NCBI GenBank assembly: GCA_028023455.1
Contig: JAQFVV010000021.1
Span: 6,476,853 to 6,540,852, forward strand
DNA length: 64,000 bases
From: Epiperipatus broadwayi
Lineage: Eukaryota > Onychophora > Udeonychophora > Euonychophora > Peripatidae
Direction: 5' to 3'
A model generated the notes under the pieces. That model had not been told where the DNA came from, did no database searches, and saw only the letters and a list, made by a program, of their open reading frames with translations. The translations under genes were made by a program, and so were the position numbers. Shown one piece after another: positions 23,640-36,179 of this stretch; position 1 is the first letter of the stretch; each line of letters begins with the position of its first letter.

Positions 23640-24170
23640 ATACTTTTATTCAAACACCACTATTATCAAAAATAATCATTATTTTGGCATAAAATATTGG
23701 TGGAGAGGGTTTTGATTCCTTTAACCAAAATGATATTGATAAATTGATTGTGGATGATTCCTTAGGTGACAATGATATTATTGCTTTAACTTTAGATACT
23801 GCCAAAGATTCAGAAAAAATAATAACATGGAAGGAGAACCTATATCCTTCAGGGTAAAAGTGATTCGAGAAGGTCTTCAACTTTCTAATCAATTGGTAAA
23901 TCATTTTCTTGTTAATGACCCAGACTCTAAATGAGCCTTTAAGACCCAACATGAGTCAAATAATTGTATGTCAGGATATCAGGGATTTCATAAAGAATGA
24001 GTAAAATCATTGTCTTAAAGTTTAATTAATAATTATTTTTTCACCAAAAAATCCATTATCACATAAGAAAAATGAAGGTGTTGCTAATTCTTCTATTTGT
24101 ATTTTTTCTAGTAATGAATATGATTTCATACCACTTCACAAATGAACCCATATATTGTCAAGTAATGATG
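23640..24170 (+). pseudogene. Unidentified coding relic
   Basis: A patch with protein-like composition in broken plus-strand frames: FDSFNQNDIDKLIVDD, SLGDNDIIALTLDTAKDSE, and then, after shifts and stops, PLRPNMSQIIVCQDIRDFIK. I recognise no family. It could be part of an unrelated transposable element ORF. The 100-codon minus-strand frame across it looks like its complement, not a gene. Confidence 0.3.
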
Positions 24171-24999
24171 ATGATTAAATGCTTACATACATATGAAAAA
24201 TGTAAAACAAATTAGAAATCATAGATTTGAATAAAATTAAAAAGTTGATAAAAAAAAATTAGTTTATATCTATAAATTATTTTCAGATATTCAAAAAAAA
24301 TTTTATTTCCTGATTTTTAATGCAAATTTTAAAGTAATTTCTCATGATTGCATTGATTTTATGTGGATTTTGAAAATTACAGAATGTATCTCAACTTTTT
24401 AAGGTAAGGTAAGCCTTTTATGTGTGTTTTTTTGCAGAATGTATCTACTGCATGAAAAGAGACTCAGGTATATATTACTTTTTATTGTTTAATATTCAGA
24501 TATTTTGCAAATGCCATTTTGTTAACTATTTATGTTAAAATTTAAAATCTTAGAATGGAAATAATATCACCATATTTCCAGAATTTGAAATTAAATTATT
24601 GCATGTTAAAAAGCATTTACAAGATTTTTGTATTTTTTAAAGTTGCAAGTTTTGGTTTAGCAATCAGGTGGATAAGATTTCATTCTTCATTTTTTTCTTT
24701 ATATTTTAATTAACTATAAATGCTTTTTAATAAATGAATCAGAACATTCAATGAAAATTTTTTTAAAATAATACTGCCATCTATTGTGAATTACCTAAAA
24801 CTTACTGAAACAATGCCAGTGTAGTTTGAAATTAAATCTCCAATACTGTTAGACTGGACAAACAACTGGAAAAACATGAGATATAGCATTGCCATAGATA
24901 TCTAACATGTGCACAAAATTTGAAGAATTTTTTTTTCAATAGAAGTATTTTAAAAATTGAATGTAAGATTTTAGCCAAATAAACAAAAAAGCAAAGAAA
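24171..24999. other. AT-rich stretch without recognised gene
   Basis: No gene. cagaatgtatct is duplicated at 24380 and 24437. A less AT-rich patch at 24770-24900 (actgccatctattgtgaatt start) is unassigned. Confidence 0.5.
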
Positions 25000-25012
25000 C
25001 AAACAAAATTTT

Positions 25013-25111
25013 GTGTGTTGGTGGTCAAGTGGTTAGCACAGCCGCCTTACAAGCAGTTATCCTGGGTTCACTTCCTGGCTGATGCTTTGACACATGCGAA
25101 AAAAAAAAAAC
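25013..25111 (+). mobile_element. tRNA-derived SINE, copy 3
   Basis: Short SINE with a tRNA-like head: A-box-like tggtcaagtggttagcac, B-box-like gggttcacttcc, then gatgctttgacacatgcg and a poly(A) run. Flanked by a perfect 13-base target duplication caaacaaaatttt at 25000-25012 and 25112-25124. About 100 bases, with no tail region of its own beyond cacatg and poly(A). Confidence 0.9.
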
Positions 25112-25124
25112 CAAACAAAATTTT

Positions 25125-26064
25125 TAAGTTAAATAAAAATGTAAATTTTTTGTTTGCGTTTTGTTCAGTCATATCCAACTTTCCAACCTTTATAGATTAG
25201 TTTCTTCAGTGTTCCTCATCATTAAATCTGTAATTATTCATTTTATTATGATTATATTATTATCATGAATGTTTAGGCTGAGGTGATTTGAAGACATCAA
25301 TCTTAATCAACAAATCTCACTTTGTAATTATAGTTAAGATATAATAAGATATAAATGTACTACTAATGATAATGTATTTAATTCCAAACTAATAAGTTGA
25401 AAGAATAGTATTTTGTTCCCATTTACTTTTTAAAATATGTAACAAAATTAAAAAAAGTCAACATAACTACTAAGGTATTAGCCCACTTTTTTGGAAATAT
25501 ACATATGGAAGTTAAGTTTCCTAACTTGAAGTAGTTTTGTCAACAATATTATGATTTTATGATAATACACCATCACTTGTCTCTATGTTAATACAATGTA
25601 TTCCACTATCTAAAATTTAGAGCTATATCACAATATATTCTTAGATCATTAATATGCATAAATAATATATATGCACATTTAGACAAAGCATTTATGGGTG
25701 CATGATAACAATAAAAGCATTTTAGAACACAAGTCATGCCTGTTTTTGAATCTATCAGTTTGTAAATACATAAACCCAACTGAGATTGATTTGTCATCAG
25801 GTTGTTAACATTATGATTGGATGCCCAAGTAGCAAATGAGTGAATAGGTTATTACTCTGAAATTTATAAGGAATTTGAAGTTCAGTTATAATTTAAGTAC
25901 CTTGATTCCTGAGTCTAATATTGATAAACTTCCCTAAGCTTTACAAGTCAAAACACATGAATGATGCGAGCCTTACACAAGATATGGAAAGTGGATAGAA
26001 ATTAATCTCTACAAGAATAAACACTCATCATGGTTATTGACATTCAGTGTTTGATATCTCTAAC
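25125..26064. other. AT-rich stretch without recognised gene
   Basis: Nothing recognised. Frames of about 60 codons have no motif. Confidence 0.55.
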
Positions 26065-26079
26065 TCAACTAAAGAGTAA

Positions 26080-26371
26080 TATTTACTAAGGCTGTAAACC
26101 TTAAGAATATGCATGTGAAAATGCGAAGGTAGGGATCTCTACAGGTCTTAACCACAAGCTTACGCTTTGGAAGAAAAGAGGGGAACCTCCTCTTTTCTTC
26201 TAAACTGTAATCCCCTCTTTTCTTCCAAAGCATAAGCTTGTGGTTAAGACCTGTAGAGGTTCCTACCTTCGCATTTTCACATGCATAATCTTAAGGTTTA
26301 CAGCCTTAGTAAATATTACTTACGTAATCAATGTGCGCAATCAATATGCGCATTTAAATAAATTTATAATT
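26080..26371. mobile_element. Foldback element, family E, with 15-base target duplication
   Basis: 26080-26190 and 26210-26320 are near-perfect inverted arms (atttactaaggctgtaaacc, tctacaggtcttaaccaca, gaagaaaagagggga). A one-sided extension at 26321-26371 contains acgtaatcaatgtgcgc and aaataaatttataatt. tcaactaaagagtaa occurs perfectly at 26065-26079 and 26372-26386. The same building blocks occur head-to-tail at 9524-9902. There is no coding capacity. Confidence 0.85.
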
Positions 26372-26386
26372 TCAACTAAAGAGTAA

Positions 26387-27165
26387 AAGATGTTCATGAA
26401 AAGGATATATAATGAAAGAGAGTGGTCTACGTTTTGTGCTGGGAAACGATTGGAATACAGTGAAGTCGAGATATAAGTTGCACTGATAAAAATAAAAATC
26501 CTAGAAAATATATAAATAATGGTGATATGTTTGTAATTTTAACCAGATTGGGTGTAAAGATAGAAATGTGAACTTTAATAAGCCATGATATAAATAAAGG
26601 CATCAAAGTATTCTGATTCAATTTCTACTGTATTCATCTACTATTTCTAATTATTTCATCCACCTATTTTTTACTGTTAGTATTGCTATATTCATTTTAT
26701 AATTACCTAAAAGTTAAAAAAAAAGTTTAAAATTTTCCATTTAATATTTCTTTGTTTGACTTATTTTAGTTTCCTGTATTAGTTTATGAATTTTACAAAA
26801 TTATTTTAAAAAAAAATAAATAAAAAGACACACCCTTAATTAAAATATTAAATATTTTCATTTTAATCTAAATCTCATCATTTTCATGCATTTTAATTTT
26901 TGAAAACTTCCTGCATTTGAGCGAATAAAAAAAATCGTATATTTTTTCTACGGGATGACAAAAAAAAATGTAATTATTAAAATGTTATTTTTATTTTTAA
27001 AGAAGTTTGTAGAATAATTATTTTTACTAGTAAACCCTCTTGGGATTAAAGAGTAAAGGTAAAGTTGAGCTTAGGGCCTAAGTCTTTTTTTTATTCTATG
27101 ATTAGTCATTGAATTTATCTGATCAATTTAGATTATGTGGAACCTTTATTCTTCACATCTTTACC
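26387..27165. other. AT-rich stretch without recognised gene
   Basis: Nothing recognised. Confidence 0.55.
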
Positions 27166-27169
27166 ACCT

Positions 27170-27305
27170 AGTACTAGATAGGTAGATAAATAAATAAATA
27201 GATAGGCAATCAGGGAAATGTAAATAAATAGAAGGATCGACAGACAGGCAGTAAATAGATAGATGGATAGAGACATAGATGAATAAATAAATAGCTAGAT
27301 AATCA
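27170..27305. repeat. Degenerate GATA/AAAT tetranucleotide repeat
   Basis: Mixed gata, aaat, ggat and gaca units. It gives a misleading Ser-Ile-Tyr-Leu frame on the minus strand. Confidence 0.8.
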
Positions 27306-29484
27306 TCTTCATTGCCAGGTAAGAATAGGTATAACAGAAGATTTAACATCCACACTAAGAATTAGTCCATTCTTATCTTGGCTTGGACTAAATTCTTGAA
27401 GTTATTTGAAACATTAAAATATTATCTTAATATACAAGAACTAAAAGTAATTTACACAGAGGTTAAACTCTCAATACAGTAGTTCCTAAATCCATATGTA
27501 CGATCCAATGTTACACAGGATCGTAGACCATTAACCAGAAACTAGTCTGCAGATTTGATTTGCTAATACAATCTGACATTGATTAAATTGCACAAACACA
27601 CACACAACAGATAGCTCTAGACAAGAGATAGAGATAGCGAGAGAGTATACATTTGTTATTAATGCATAAATCAAAGATTACCGATCTGACTATAATAAAT
27701 AGAGTATATTAATTTTTAAATTCTACATAACTTCAGTTCTTTGCATTTTAAAGTCTCTACTCATATTATTAAAGTGTTTGTTATTCTATAACATTGTTTA
27801 TCCTAGACAATATTTTGTTCACATTCACACACTCAGTAAATATGGCTTCAAAACAAATGATTTGGAAAAGTAAGAAATAACAAATAAAAAACAATCTGAA
27901 TTTAAAGTTTCTCATGTGCATCTATCAAAAGAATCACCATGAAGAAGTATTTCTCAGCCAAACATTTCAGTACTTAGCACACTCAACCAGTCATGTGGTT
28001 GCTCTCTCTCTCTCTCTCTAAATTTTTTCCGATTGGTTGTAATAATAACTAAATGTGGAATATTGTTAAAAATTAAGTTACATTGTAGGTAATGGATGTA
28101 GATAGGTAAAACATGTTTACCACATAATGTTTATTATCATCAGCAGTATCACATGACTACAGTAAGGCTTGGAAAAAAATGGTAGTAAGTATAAAGAAGT
28201 TAGCTACTATACTTTAAGGTTGAGATTGTTAATTGTTATCAATATTAGGATTATCTAAGTGTTGACTCATTTTGATGATTTGATATATATAAAATCCATA
28301 AATTATAAGGTATATAATAGGAATTACAAAGTACAATTTATAGGAGATTCATTTAATTCAGTTTTATTTAATTCAGTTTTTTGTGGGTCTCGTTATTAAT
28401 TCTGAGTATATATTGTACAATAAATTTACCATACTTTTCGACATTCTAATAAATGCCATTTTGCTTATTATGACAAACCTTCATTCACTACTGATATTAC
28501 TTCACAAACAGTAATTTTTCTGCATCTAGTAATAACTTTAAAAGAGTTCTTTTTTTAAAAGAAATTCCCTCCACTTGAGATTGACTCTATAAAAACTCAT
28601 TTAGATAGGTATTGTATTACAAACTTAGTTAGGAATGGAAACAAAATCATTTGTGTATCACTTTTTTATTTAGTAGCATGTGATAAGTCAATACTATTTA
28701 ACCAATATTAACACTTCTAGCTTCAGTATACAAATGACTAGGTAAAAGTGAACCTGTTTTATTGTACTAATCTGTAAGCAACTGAGCATAAAGTTGAGAG
28801 CATACCAGATCCATTCACTTTACCAAAGTATAAGTGACGAAGCTCTTGTTTCTTTTCTTTGTCACTGCACTAGTCTACATTTAGGATAAGAGTATACAGA
28901 TGTCTAAAACATTTTAGTGGATTACAATACATAACTGCTTGTTTTCAAGTGCATTAACATTGTCTTATTTTGATATCGGATGTATTGAGTTGAATAGGAT
29001 GTAATGTGATTGATACACAGTTTATTCATAATTCATATAAAAAAAGAAATGATAAAGCTTTTCAGTTGATGCCTAATTTTTATTTATATACTATTGTAAG
29101 CAATATCATACATTCATATAATACAATGCATAAATAAATAATTTTAAAATGAAATTATTGTATTATTAAATTTTGATTTACAAGTGTCAAACTTACCCCA
29201 TTCAGAACTTTGAGATAATCCATTTTAAATAAATATAGTAATGATTATCACTAATCATACTTTAAAGTAGATATTATCTCTAACACAGTTGTAAACTTTA
29301 AGCCTTAGATAAAGGATAACATGTTTTTTTTAATTAAATGCATATGGAGTAATTCAACTTCATTCTTCTTTTTTTAATGTGTGATACCTGCATCTGTTAT
29401 AGATGTTCAAAGTTCTGGGTGAGATAAGTTTGACATTTTAAAATCAAAATGTAATTATTTGCTATTGATAAATATTGAACACAT
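27306..29484. other. AT-rich stretch without recognised gene
   Basis: No coding region recognised. It contains a (CT)n run at about 28001-28019 and small purine-rich patches only. Confidence 0.55.
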
Positions 29485-29790
29485 GATAAAGATATATGTA
29501 AGAAGTTAAAGATCTGGGCCAACTGATGAGTGATGCTTCAGCACAAAGTTCATCTTAGGGGTGATTTGTTTTTTACAGTGTCTTTATTCATATGTTTTAA
29601 GAATGTGCAGATTATTAAGAATATCTGTAATAAAAATTATTGTAATTGCTTTTATTCATAATGTGCTGTTTGAGCATCAAAATGAAAAGTTTAGGATATC
29701 ACAGCAGTGTTAAACTGATAGACTTAAAGAGATTATGATTCAAACACATCTGTCATTCTTATATTCAAACCTCATATAATTGTATAAGTA
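29485..29790 (+). repeat. Family F copy, decayed
   Basis: gatatatgtaagaag, gatctgggcc, then a hammerhead-like core at 29519-29560: CCAA, CTGATGA intact, stem II GTG...CAC poor, AAAG in place of GAAA. gggtgatttg follows. A B-box-like attcaaacctc lies near 29762. Confidence 0.5.
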
Positions 29791-30559
29791 CCAACCCATT
29801 TGATTATTATTATTATTATTAACCTAAGTTTGTCATTTGTCATAAACTAATAATTTATTGAATTATTTAAATATTTTTTAATTATATTTTTTAACATTTT
29901 AATTAAAGTCTGAAATTTAATTTAAGTTTTTATTTTTATCCATAATCAAATTTATTTAATTGTCTAAATAAAATTTCATTTATTAAAATAAATCAATACT
30001 GCCTCAAGTGATATGTTTTTGGGATTTTTATTTTTAATTTAATATGAATAATTATTTTCTAAAATATTGTTTAGTTAATGTTTATTGCAGCAATAAAAAA
30101 AGTAATATTGCATAAATTCATAAGACCATTGGACTCCCAAAAATGACAGACATAGGCCCAATGTAGAGAACTAAAGTTCCTGGGTCTGTCACTTGACCAT
30201 AGCTCCACACTACATAATGCATTCTTTAGCATTCGTGTAAGTAGAAAAGCTGATCTATGAGCGCATTGGGTAGTTTTAAAACGTTGGTAAACCAAAAATG
30301 CAGATTTCATCCCATATTTTTTTTGTTCTTTTTGTTTCAGTTTAAACATTAAAAAGATTACTGTATGATTTATTTAACGTTTCATTGTTTACTTAAGATA
30401 TTTCATGTATGTTGGCGATCTATAGTCTAAATTGTGAAATATGGAAAAAGTATAAGAGGCTATTTGATCATACAGAAGAACAAGAAAAGTAAAGCAAAAA
30501 ACTTTCAACTCCAGAAAATTAAAAATATGTTAGTAGTCTTATATTTAATATATATCATC
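29791..30559. other. AT-rich stretch without recognised gene
   Basis: No gene recognised. A 92-codon minus-strand frame at 30071-30349 has no motif that I know and no supporting context. Confidence 0.45.
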
Positions 30560-31130
30560 ATCATCATTATCAGTATTCATTCACTTAGACAGCTGGTCCA
30601 GAAACTAGTCACACCATCAGTTCATCCAATTTCCATTCATTTCCACAGAAGTCTTCCCCATCTTTTATATTATCCAACAATGCCAATTTCTTTTGTTTTT
30701 TTTCCTAATTCCACTCATCTTCATTAAACTATAAGTTCTTCTTAATGTATGTCCAATCCAGTTCCTCTTTCTCTACATCTGATTTCCTCAATCAATTTTT
30801 TTTATTTATTCTTTTCAAAACTTCTTCATTTATTATTTTATTCATCCAATTGATTTTTCCATTCCTCTCCATTTCCACATCTCAAAGGCTTCCAATCTGT
30901 TCCTAATTTTATTACCCATTGTCCATGTTTCAAAAACATACATTAGTACACTTTTCTTAATTAGCTTTCTAAAAATCCACAAAATATTTCCTCTTAATAC
31001 ATGTCTTCTTTACCAATGCTATTCTTCTTTTAACTTTATTAACCAAATATCTAAATTCATTTACCTGTTGAACTATGTTATCATGGATTTCAATTTGAAG
31101 ACTTTTTGAAAATTTATATTTTATTAAATA
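30560..31130 (-). pseudogene. LINE (RTE/Jockey-like) RT C-terminal relic with 3-prime tail
   Basis: Minus-strand frames give RKLIKKSVLMYVFETWTMG, then RNRLEAFEMWKWRGMEKSI, then IINEEVLKRINKKN and, after a shift, RKRNWIGHTLRR. This order is the hallmark C-terminal region of a common non-LTR retrotransposon type (ETWT..., LEAFEMW.WR.M, NEEVL.RI, R.WIGH.LR). Several stops and frameshifts break it. It ends at about 30555 in a tgaatactgataatgatgat tail, the simple-repeat 3-prime end expected of such elements. The upstream RT catalytic part is not recognisable. Confidence 0.75.
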
Positions 31131-31149
31131 AAAAAAAGGAATCTATGGT

Positions 31150-31262
31150 TTTATTGATTGGAAGTTCATAAGAAGTTGGAACCCCAGATGTTGCAGAACT
31201 GGAATTGATCCAAGGACTTTACATTCCACAATCTGACTCTCTATTACTCCTCTAAATCATAC
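31150..31262 (+). repeat. Dispersed copy of the 120-base array unit
   Basis: gaagttcataagaagttgga, ttgcagaactgg, aattgatccaaggac, aatctgactctctattactcc follow the same order as the unit tandemly repeated at 48872-50060. It shows that the array unit also exists as a dispersed element. Confidence 0.55.
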
Positions 31263-31374
31263 AGAGCATATTTTTAAATTATAAAACACTATAAATAAAA
31301 TAGCAGTAATATATACTTATACAGAAGAGCTTATGGTTATTTATATAGTAATCATTATCAATTGAATTATATGT

Positions 31375-31680
<306 letters not shown>

Positions 31681-31994
31681 TCAACTGATAGGATTACATC
31701 TATATAATAAAAACCCCTTCTTTATACGTTACATACCATTATTTTTGGCATTGTATAATTTAGAAGTACTGCACACAGTATGTTTTTAACAGAAAATGTA
31801 TGTGTAGAAAATAGAATATCATACAATATTAAAACACTAGCTAAAAACAAGTTTATATCAAAATTCTCTCAAGATTTATGATTTATTTGTTAATAGGTGA
31901 ACACATGTTTATAGAAGAATTTTAGTATAAATTTGTTTGATGACAAGTATTTTAATGTTTTGTGATTTACTATTTTGTTTATTAATACATTTCA

Positions 31995-32070
31995 CAGGCT
32001 AAACCCTGCATTTATATATGTAATATAGGTGGGATTCAAACTCAGATTGTTAATATAGCATTAAGACATA
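31995..32070 (-). repeat. Family F, 3-prime part only
   Basis: On the minus strand: tctgagtttgaatcccacc (B-box-like), tatattacatatataaa, tgcagggtttagcctg. It matches 10940-11000. Confidence 0.6.
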
Positions 32071-32340
32071 TTTAATTTATATACAATTTTTTACTGACAT
32101 CAAACATTTCTGTACTTAAATCTTTGAAATCCTGTCTTTTAGATAAATACATTAATGTTTATAGCCAATCATTTGTGAGGTTAGAAATTATCATATCACT
32201 TCTAGCCAAAATACACAATTTAAATTTCAATTAAGAAATAATATGTTTGGTTGTTTTATTATACATAACTTTACGTTTAACAGTTATCTTCATCATCTCT
32301 ATTATTTTTATATGCAATGCCACTTTTGAGATGTCCTTAA

Positions 32341-32450
32341 CAATTCTATTCCACCACTTTAGCAACTGAAGAATGCTGGTTTAGTACAAAATATATCTTG
32401 GGGACATTTATCTTTTTCATTATTCTCTATTCATATAATGTAATTTAAAT
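32341..32450 (+). repeat. Family F copy with decayed hammerhead
   Basis: At 32362-32402: gcaa, CTGAAGA intact, stem II ATGCT...AGTAC damaged, AAAAT in place of GAAAT, then ttgg. gacatttatctttttca follows, as in other copies. Confidence 0.5.
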
Positions 32451-32611
32451 TTCTGTATAATATAATATAATGTAATGTAATTTCTCTATCCGTATTGTAA
32501 TGATAACTCAGGTGAATAAAAGATATACAAATATATCACAGTAAACATTGATTCAGATAAATATTAAATATAGTAACAACTGAATAGTTAATAAAATTTG
32601 AATAATTCGTT

Positions 32612-32715
32612 TAGCATTAGTGGTTGAGAGGTCAGCGACAGCTGCTTTACAAGCAGTTGTCCCAAGATAGCGGGTTTACTTCCCGGCTGATACTATGACA
32701 CATGAGAAAAAAAAG
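32612..32715 (+). mobile_element. tRNA-derived SINE, copy 4
   Basis: gtggttgagaggtcagcgac, tacaagcagttgtccc, gcgggtttacttcccgg, ctatgacacatgag then poly(A). Same family as the copy at 25013-25111. Target duplication not clear. Confidence 0.8.
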
Positions 32716-33687
32716 ATTCAATTCAAATATATTTAACAATACTAACCAATCATGTAAGATAATGTTGATGATTTACAAACTAGCATGGAAGGTTTAAACT
32801 AAGTACAAGTCCTCTCAATAATATTTTTTCTTTGTTTTTCTAGTTTCATTAAAAAAAGTTAAACTTTAAGGTGCCAAATCTTCTGAATAAAAAGTTTACT
32901 TTTGAAAAGTCTATTAATGTGTGATCATCATCATTTACAAATTATTACCACTACCCCTGCATGTTCACCAGTGTATTGCATAATTTCTCAGAGTTATGGA
33001 AATTATTAGCATATTGGATATTTAAAGCATAATGTTTGGATTGAGTTTGATAAGTAAACTCAAACTAAATAGATTAATAAACAATGAATATATAAAACTG
33101 TTCCTTATATACTTGCAATGATCACTAGGTTTAAATAATATTAAAGAAACAATAAGAGAAAAAAATACTTTAGTTTTAAGACCTTATAATATCTATAAGG
33201 TCTTACCATATTGGTGACATTATATAGAGTATAACATCAGTAGGTCTTAAGTCATTCTTACAGCATTATCCACTTCTTGCTTTATGGAATGATTAAAACA
33301 GACAATGGTTAGTTTTAGCAACATTCAGTGTTTGTTTCTGGATCTGAATGCATTACTCTCTGGGGTTTTTGACTGGTGTGGTTGTTAGTTTCTAGCCACA
33401 TGTATTAGATGGTCTTCTGCTGGAAAATGTCATGATTACTATGCTGGATTTTAGTATTGAAAAATACTTTTTTATAATGTCAGCAAGTTATGGTTATCCA
33501 AGAATTCAAGTTACAACAGAAAACAGTTTTAACTAGCGGTTTCTTTTCTCTGCATGGAATTATTGCAACACTGTTTTTTGAGTTGAGTCTTCAGATAAAC
33601 TAAAGTAGACTGAATGAGACTAGGGTGCACTGAGTTATTTGTTTCTGATCTATTTATACCCATTTGTACTTGATGAATGTTTTCCAA
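32716..33687. other. Stretch without recognised gene
   Basis: A perfect hairpin (taagaccttata / tataaggtctta) at 33177-33204. The region 33250-33690 is somewhat less AT-rich, but I find no coding frame. Confidence 0.5.
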
Positions 33688-33700
33688 ACAACAGATTTAG

Positions 33701-34221
33701 GCTTTCTTGAAGATTTGTGGTGATGGTGTTTTAGTTGTTCTTTTATATTGGACTATTTCCATCATCGAATATGAGTATTGAATGTCTTTAGAAAAATTTA
33801 ACTTTATTTAAATATTCCAAATACATTCAACTAATAGTAATAGCACATCAAATAGGTTAGTAAATGCACAATGTTTCGAGAGGTATTATTCTCACCTCTT
33901 CTTCAGGTGTTGTTGGCCTGACCAGTGACAGTACTAGCATGGGATTCAAACCTGGAGCCTTAGGTTTTTGATGATGGCTAGGGTTGGTTAGAGTATTACC
34001 TTAAAATTTAATACTCAAGAATCTAAGGGTCCAGGTTTGAATCCCATGCTAGTACTGTCACTGGTCAGGCCAGCAACACCTGAAATGTTGTGCATATACT
34101 AACCTGTTTGATGTGCTATTACTAACAGTTGAATGTATTTTGGAATATTTAAATAAAGTTTAATTTTTCTAAAGACATTCAATACTCATATTAAATGATG
34201 GAAATAGTCCAATATAAAAGT
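33701..34221. mobile_element. Inverted dimer of Penelope family A ends
   Basis: 33701-33985 is the family A end in minus orientation: tail, hammerhead-like segment (33873-33906), then tRNA-like part. 33985-34221 repeats tRNA-like part and tail in plus orientation, with the hammerhead stem deleted. A perfect 13-base duplication acaacagatttag lies at 33688-33700 and 34222-34234. The left boundary (gaagatttgtggtgatggtg) and the right boundary (gtccaatataaaa) match those of the full element at 51314-54234. No protein is coded. Confidence 0.9.
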
Positions 34222-34234
34222 ACAACAGATTTAG

Positions 34235-35640
34235 CTGTTTACAAAATTTGACATCTATTTTTTTACATGTTTTTTTTTTTAAAAAAAAAACATTTTCTTC
34301 ATTCTTTTCATATCATGTTGTGGAGACAAATCATTTTATAGATATTTTGACATTATATCATGCTTTGATAAATAAATAAATGAAAGAAAAAATAATAGTT
34401 TTTTTCTTTAGTTATATTAGTTAGCGATAGAAAGAAAAAAAAATATTATTAACTTTTAAAAATTGAATGATAACTTTTAAAACTTTATTAATTCTAAAAA
34501 ATACCATATTCAGAGAAATATAAGGATCATATTTACATTTAGATAAAAATAATATTGTTATATCGATGCAGTGTTTTAGAGAAACTGATAAAGACTGAAA
34601 CACATTACATCAAGATTAGTAAATTTTTTAACCAATAGGTTAATAGTTTGTAGAATGCAACTGATAAGGCAGAGTTTGAAACACTGTATAGCCATTGGTT
34701 AATTTTTTACAAATAGGATAATGGCTAGCAGTTTTTTAAAAAATCTCTATTTGATATATAAAGATTTAATAATGCTTCAATTAATTAAATATTAACAATA
34801 TTTAAAAATTATTTATTTACACGTATATTACGTTATTTTATTGAAGACCAGATAATTTGTACCCCACTAAAAATATATTCGATCATCTTAAAGATAATTT
34901 GTTCCTTTCCTTTGATTTTTAAAGAATACTTTATTTTAAAACCTTTTGTTTAGATCTAAGAAATATTTATACTACTCTTTATTAGAAAATACAAAAACTT
35001 CCTTTTATGTAATTAATTTATTATTAAATTTAGCTCTGATCTTGTATGTCGACAAGGTGAGGTTTAACTTCTGGCAATCATATAAATACATTTCTTCAGA
35101 ATGACCTATTATTTATTTAGTTTTTCATTATTATGATGTTGAAGTCTATTTATCTTAGGACTGTTATACATTAATCAATCTTTAATTTTGTTATTTCCAT
35201 TTAGTATAACTCTTTTTACAATATCTATTAACCTAATTACGTTAGTGTTCTCAAATACCTTTTTTAAACTTACAAAATGTGAGAAATTTGTTTATTTTTC
35301 TTTTCCCCCCTAAAATATTGTGAAATGATTGCCAATTTATAATTGATATATAAATTAATAAAGTACTAATGAAACCAAAATTATTTTAATTTCAATTCTA
35401 AAGAAGGTGATATATATATATCCTTAAATATTTATATAATAATAGCACAGTTCTTATATTAGAAAATGAAAGGCTTCAATATGGAATGCATTATGCTCGC
35501 CTACCATGCTTTAAATATGGGTTAGAACCTGTATTGAATCTTTGGTTAGACAAAACTAGAAACGTTTTGGGTCTTAGGATGTTTGTTATATATATTTTTT
35601 ACACTTTAATTTAGCTATCCTTTTAGTATATAATTGGTCT
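34235..35640. other. AT-rich stretch without recognised gene
   Basis: Nothing recognised. Confidence 0.55.
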
Positions 35641-35644
35641 GTGT

Positions 35645-35740
35645 AACTTAGTACAGTTATATAATGCATGACCTAGGAATGTAGGGTCCTGGGATTGATT
35701 ATAGTACTGAATCTTCTGGCACTCGAACTTCTTTTGAACT
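35645..35740 (+). repeat. tRNA-like repeat, third SINE type
   Basis: tagggtcctgggattgatta resembles a T-arm with a B box; tactgaatct and ggcactcgaacttcttttga follow. The same order recurs at 50795-50880 (caaggtcctgggatcaatta, then cagcactcgaatatatga). Confidence 0.5.
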
Positions 35741-35879
35741 CTTGAGCAAAAAAGCCACACATACACACGGCGTATCTATATATATATTGATGTAATGCTT
35801 ACATGAATATGACTACAATGTCAAATCCAACAAGGGCTTTGAGCTATCCATCATTTGATTTTCAATGAAATGGCTGGTT

Positions 35880-35990
35880 GAATAGTTGTAAGGGTGAAAA
35901 GTTTGAAGCCTGTCTATTAAAGTTTAAAGAATTGCTATCTTAATATAAGCCAGATACTGATTGTATAGAGTTCCATCTGTGATCATAAAA
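35880..35990 (+). pseudogene. Fragment of Penelope family J
   Basis: About 85 bases (gaagcctgtctattaaagtt, then aaagaattgctatctta) match 13515-13580, just upstream of the YVDD segment of the family J relic. The match stops at gattgtat. It carries the same in-frame TAA, so the two copies share a defective ancestor, or the TAA belongs to a non-coding part. Confidence 0.6.
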
Positions 35991-36179
35991 TGCAAGCTAT
36001 AGGCAGGTTAAAAAATTTTAACTTGTTTTTTTTTTTATCATAAATGTACCTTTGAAGGTTTTAGCAATGATATAGATTGCAGAACCTTTTAACTATGTGG
36101 TGAATCTGAACTGATATCAGACCCATATAGCTATATAGTTTGCTTAGCTGGATTTTAAGATATTTACGTATCTGAAAAA

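Noticed and set aside
30071-30349. 92-codon minus-strand frame of mixed composition
   Set aside because: No recognisable domain, splice context or repeat match. Kept only as an unassigned stretch.
33177-33204. Perfect 12-base-arm hairpin as a regulatory element or terminator
   Set aside because: No gene nearby and no T-run; short palindromes of this kind are expected in AT-rich DNA.
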